Source: Azospirillum griseum
Lineage (GTDB): Bacteria; Pseudomonadota; Alphaproteobacteria; Azospirillales; Azospirillaceae
DNA length: 64,000 nt
Assembly (NCBI RefSeq): GCF_003966125.1
Contig: NZ_RXMA01000018.1
Location: 54,730-118,729, forward strand
Direction of reading: 5' to 3'
The notes under the pieces: model-generated
What the model was told of the DNA's origin: nothing
The model's database searches: none
Seen by the model: only the letters and a program-made list of their open reading frames with translations
Part shown: in pieces, positions 61,639 to 64,000 of the stretch
How positions within the stretch are numbered: the stretch's first letter is position 1
How the letters are laid out: each line of letters begins with the position of its first letter
Position numbers and translations under genes: made by a program

Positions 61639-61693
61639 GGGCGCGGCGGCCCGTCCCGCCCAAGGGATGAGCCGGGCCGGGCCAGCCGCGCCC
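61639..61693 (-). other. hairpin between binding-protein gene and livH
   Basis: GGGCGCGGC (61639-61647) pairs with GCCGCGCCC (61685-61693), with an inner GGCCCG/CGGGCC stem, directly past the binding-protein stop. Like 8484-8520, it could stabilise the binding-protein message. Confidence 0.55.
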
Positions 61694-61699
61694 CGCCCG

Positions 61700-62902
61700 T
61701 CACTTCACCAGCGGGCAGCCGCTCAGGGCCGGATCGAGGAAGGCGGTTTCGGCCGGGATGGTCTTCACCACGTCGTAATAGTCCCACGGGCCTTTCGACT
61801 GGCCGGGGGCCTTGACGCGGACCAGATACATGTCGTGGAACATGCGGCCGTTGGCGGCAACCTTGCCCTTCTTGGCGAACATGTCCTCGACCGGCAGTTC
61901 GCGCATCTTGGCGGCGACCTTGTCGGGATCGTCGGTCTTGGCGGCGTCCACCGCCTTCAGGTAATGGCGCACGGCGGAATAGACACCGGCCTGGACCATG
62001 GTCGGCTTCTTCCCGGCCTTGGCCTCGAACTTCTTCGACCAGTCGCGGGTCTGGTCGTCCAGGTTCCAGTAAAAGCCCTCGGTGAACATCAGCCCCTGCG
62101 CGGCGGGCAGACCCAGCGCGTGGATGTCGGTGATGAACAGCAGCAGCCCGGCCAGGCTCTGGCCGCTCTGGGTGATGCCGAATTCGGCGGCCTGCTTGAC
62201 CGCGTTGGTGGCGTCGGCCCCGGCGTTGGCAAAGCCGATGACGTCGGCCTTGGAGCCTTGCGCCTGCAACAGGAAGGACGAGAAATCCGCCGACCCCAGC
62301 GGATGGCGCACGCTGCCGACGATCTTGCCGCCCAGCTTGTTCACCATCTTGGTGGTTTCCTCCTCCAGCGACTGGCCAAAGGCATAGTCGGCTGTGACGA
62401 AATACCAATTCTTCTTGCCCTGCTCGTACAGCGCGCGGCCGGTCCCGGCGGCCATGGCGTAATTGTCATAGGCCCAATGGAAGCCGTAGGGGCTGCATTG
62501 CGCGCCGGTCAGCGCGGTCGCACCGGGGCCGGACATCAGGAAAATCCGCTTCTTGTCGCGGGTGATGCCCTGCACCGCCAGCGCGGCGGCGGAGTTCGGC
62601 ACGTCGGCGATGACGTCGACGTTGCCGGTGTCCACCCATTCGCGCGCCTTGCTGGCGGCGATGTCCGCCTTGTTCTGGTGGTCGGCGACGACGATTTCGA
62701 TGGGGGCACCGGCGACCTTGCCGCCGAACTCCTCCGCCGCCATCCGCGCGGCGATGGCCGAGCCTTCCCCGGCGAGGTCGGCGTAGATGCCCGACCGGTC
62801 GTTCAGAACGCCGATGCGGATGACGTCGTTGGACATCTGGGCGTGGGCGGCCCCGCTGGTCAGGGTCAGCAGAGCGGTGCCGGCAAGAAGAAGGCTGCGC
62901 AT
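61700..62902 (-). CDS. livK: branched-chain amino acid-type periplasmic binding protein
   Basis: A 400-residue type-I periplasmic binding protein. Signal peptide MRSLLLAGTALLTLTSGAAH, cleaved after AHA; then IRIGVLNDRSGIYADLAGEG and the ligand-site stretch GATALTGAQCSPYGFHW, QGSKADVIGFANAG. Its length exceeds LivJ/LivK of E. coli and is typical of the many alphaproteobacterial paralogues, some of which bind amides or aromatic acids, so the ligand is uncertain. GAGAG precedes ATG 62902. Confidence 0.85.
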   Translation of the reverse strand: MRSLLLAGTALLTLTSGAAHAQMSNDVIRIGVLNDRSGIYADLAGEGSAIAARMAAEEFGGKVAGAPIEIVVADHQNKADIAASKAREWVDTGNVDVIADVPNSAAALAVQGITRDKKRIFLMSGPGATALTGAQCSPYGFHWAYDNYAMAAGTGRALYEQGKKNWYFVTADYAFGQSLEEETTKMVNKLGGKIVGSVRHPLGSADFSSFLLQAQGSKADVIGFANAGADATNAVKQAAEFGITQSGQSLAGLLLFITDIHALGLPAAQGLMFTEGFYWNLDDQTRDWSKKFEAKAGKKPTMVQAGVYSAVRHYLKAVDAAKTDDPDKVAAKMRELPVEDMFAKKGKVAANGRMFHDMYLVRVKAPGQSKGPWDYYDVVKTIPAETAFLDPALSGCPLVK

Positions 62903-63050
62903 GATCGGTCTCTCTCCCTCGGGTGCGTTGTGTGTTGGTTGGGTGGTCAGGTTTGGGTGGGTGCGTCCGTGCCCGGGCATGGCCGGGCGTTCGCGCGGTT
63001 TCATCCGCGCGTGGTTTTAAAATCCAGTGTTCAGGCAAGCCGCCGGGGGT

Positions 63051-63083
63051 CGCCGTTTTCCCCGGATCACAGGGAAAACGGCG
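63051..63083 (-). other. hairpin between livF and binding-protein gene
   Basis: CGCCGTTTTCCC (63051-63062) pairs perfectly with GGGAAAACGGCG (63072-63083): 12 pairs. TTTTAAAA flanks it at 63015-63022 and 63100-63107. Possible attenuator within the operon, or terminator of livGF if the binding-protein gene has its own promoter. Confidence 0.5.
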
Positions 63084-63115
63084 TCGCCGCAGACACGACT
63101 TTTAAAACAGGAGGT

Positions 63116-63838
63116 TTAGACGCCGAGATAGGTGTGGAGCTTGTCCATGTTGGCGTCGAGCTGGTCGTTCGGGATCATGTCGACGACATGCCCCTCTTCC
63201 ATCACGTAATGGCGGTCGGCGATGGTGGCGGCGAAGCGGAAATTCTGCTCCACCAGCACGATGGTGAAGCCGCGCTGCTTCAGCGCCCGCACCGCCACGC
63301 CGATCTGTTCGATGATGACCGGGGCCAAACCCTCGGTCGGTTCATCCAACAGGATCAGAGTGGCCCCGGTGCGCAGGATGCGGGCGATGGCCAGCATCTG
63401 CTGCTCACCACCCGACAGCCGGGTTCCCTGGGTCGAGCCGCGCCCCTTCAGATTGGGGAACAGGTCGTAAATCTGCTCCACCGTCATCCCGCCTTCCTTG
63501 ATGACCGGCGGCAGGGTCAGGTTTTCATCGACGCTGAGGCTGGAGAAAATCCCGCGCTCCTCCGGTACATAGCCGATGCCCAGGCGCGGGATCCTGTGCT
63601 GGGCCATGCCGATCAGCTCCTGCCCCTGGAAGCGGATGGAGCCGGTGCGCTTGCCCATGATCCCCATGATCGCGCGCATGGTGGAGGTCTTGCCCGCCCC
63701 GTTGCGGCCCAGCAGCGTCACCACCTCGCCCTGCCGCACCTCCAGCGACACGCCGTGCAGGACGTGGCTTTCGCCGTAGAAGCCGTGAAGGTCGCTGATT
63801 TCCAGCATGGCGGTTTTCGTGATCGAACCGTCAGGCAT
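63116..63838 (-). CDS. livF: branched-chain amino acid-type ABC transporter ATPase LivF
   Basis: A 240-residue ATP-binding cassette. Walker A LLGRNGAGKTSTM, signature LSGGEQQMLAIAR, Walker B LILLDEPTEGLAP, and the LVEQNFRFA switch region of LivF. GGAGGGG lies six bases before ATG 63838, and the start overlaps the livG stop by eight bases; a GTG at 63853 is less likely. Energises the livH-livM pair together with LivG. Confidence 0.92.
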   Translation of the reverse strand: MPDGSITKTAMLEISDLHGFYGESHVLHGVSLEVRQGEVVTLLGRNGAGKTSTMRAIMGIMGKRTGSIRFQGQELIGMAQHRIPRLGIGYVPEERGIFSSLSVDENLTLPPVIKEGGMTVEQIYDLFPNLKGRGSTQGTRLSGGEQQMLAIARILRTGATLILLDEPTEGLAPVIIEQIGVAVRALKQRGFTIVLVEQNFRFAATIADRHYVMEEGHVVDMIPNDQLDANMDKLHTYLGV

Positions 63839-64000
63839 GCCCAACCCCTCCACCGGTGCCCATATAGGCCTCCATGACCTGGGCGTTGCGTGATACGACG
63901 TCGTATGGCCCTTCGGCGAGGATCTCGCCGCGCCGCAGGACGGTGATGGTGTCCGACAGATGGGCGACGACCGACAGGTTGTGTTCCACCATCAGCACGG
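63831..64000 (-). CDS. livG: branched-chain amino acid-type ABC transporter ATPase LivG (partial, C-terminus)
   Basis: The last 55 or so residues of an ATP-binding cassette running off the right edge: LMVEHNLSVVAHLSDTITVL, the H-loop region, and LRRGEILAEGPYDVV, ending at TGA 63831-63833. The C-terminal sequence around NAQVMEAYMGTG is typical of LivG. Overlaps livF. Confidence 0.88.
   Translation of the reverse strand, partial: VLMVEHNLSVVAHLSDTITVLRRGEILAEGPYDVVSRNAQVMEAYMGTGGGVGHA

Overview
The window is high-G+C chromosomal DNA from an alphaproteobacterium, most likely a Rhodospirillales spirillum of the Azospirillum / Novispirillum / Magnetospirillum kind. The markers are a CtrA response regulator beside fliI-fliJ, a ChpT-like phosphotransferase, a cheA-cheW-cheY-cheB-cheR cluster with a hybrid CheA, an RpoH-type sigma factor, class III alcohol dehydrogenase with S-formylglutathione hydrolase, and D-3-hydroxybutyrate dehydrogenase. 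The genus is not resolved. I see no rRNA, tRNA, insertion sequence, prophage or CRISPR array; coding density and codon use are even, so this looks like core chromosome.

Layout. 1-13.5 kb: a myo-inositol unit on the + strand. It holds the end of iolC, iolD, iolE, an iolA/mmsA-type dehydrogenase, a secreted phytase-like protein, a CUT2 sugar importer (binding protein, ATPase, permease; IbpA-IatA-IatP type) and two Gfo/Idh/MocA dehydrogenases, the second IolG-like. A transmembrane chemoreceptor follows. 15.8-22 kb, mostly - strand: a SHOCT-domain secreted protein, an FNR-like regulator lacking one cluster cysteine, a sugar-acid module (IlvD/Edd dehydratase, RraA-like protein, GntR regulator) and a LysR regulator. 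22-26.6 kb, + strand: an acetylpolyamine-amidohydrolase-like deacetylase, an RraA-like protein and acnB. 26.7-31.6 kb: a nickel/peptide-type ABC importer with fused ATPases, preceded by Fur-like and Zur-like sites. 31.6-37.1 kb: formaldehyde detoxification genes, two regulators or unknowns, tyrC and a solute-binding protein.

37.4-50.7 kb is the motility and signalling block: fliJ, fliI, ctrA, a cold-shock gene with a structured leader, three small conserved proteins, cheR-B-Y-W-A, a chpT-like gene, a DUF3553 protein, a 40-residue membrane peptide and a sensor histidine kinase. 50.7-55.3 kb: a lipoprotein paralogue of the phytase-like protein, rpoH, a GntR regulator with a DUF1989 protein, and an IclR regulator. 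55.4-59.6 kb: a sigma-54 activator, bdhA and a soluble chemoreceptor, with an exact -24/-12 promoter in front of the chemoreceptor-bdhA pair. 59.7-64 kb: a branched-chain-amino-acid-type ABC importer (livM, livH, binding protein, livF, end of livG).

The most notable points are: (1) a cytoplasmic chemoreceptor and 3-hydroxybutyrate dehydrogenase apparently co-transcribed from a sigma-54 promoter next to a sigma-54 activator; (2) metal-regulator-like sites before a fused-ATPase importer and before an unknown gene; (3) strong hairpins without U-tracts in many gaps of the inositol and liv operons; (4) a phytase-like secreted protein embedded in the inositol operon; (5) clear operator palindromes in front of GntR and IclR regulators.
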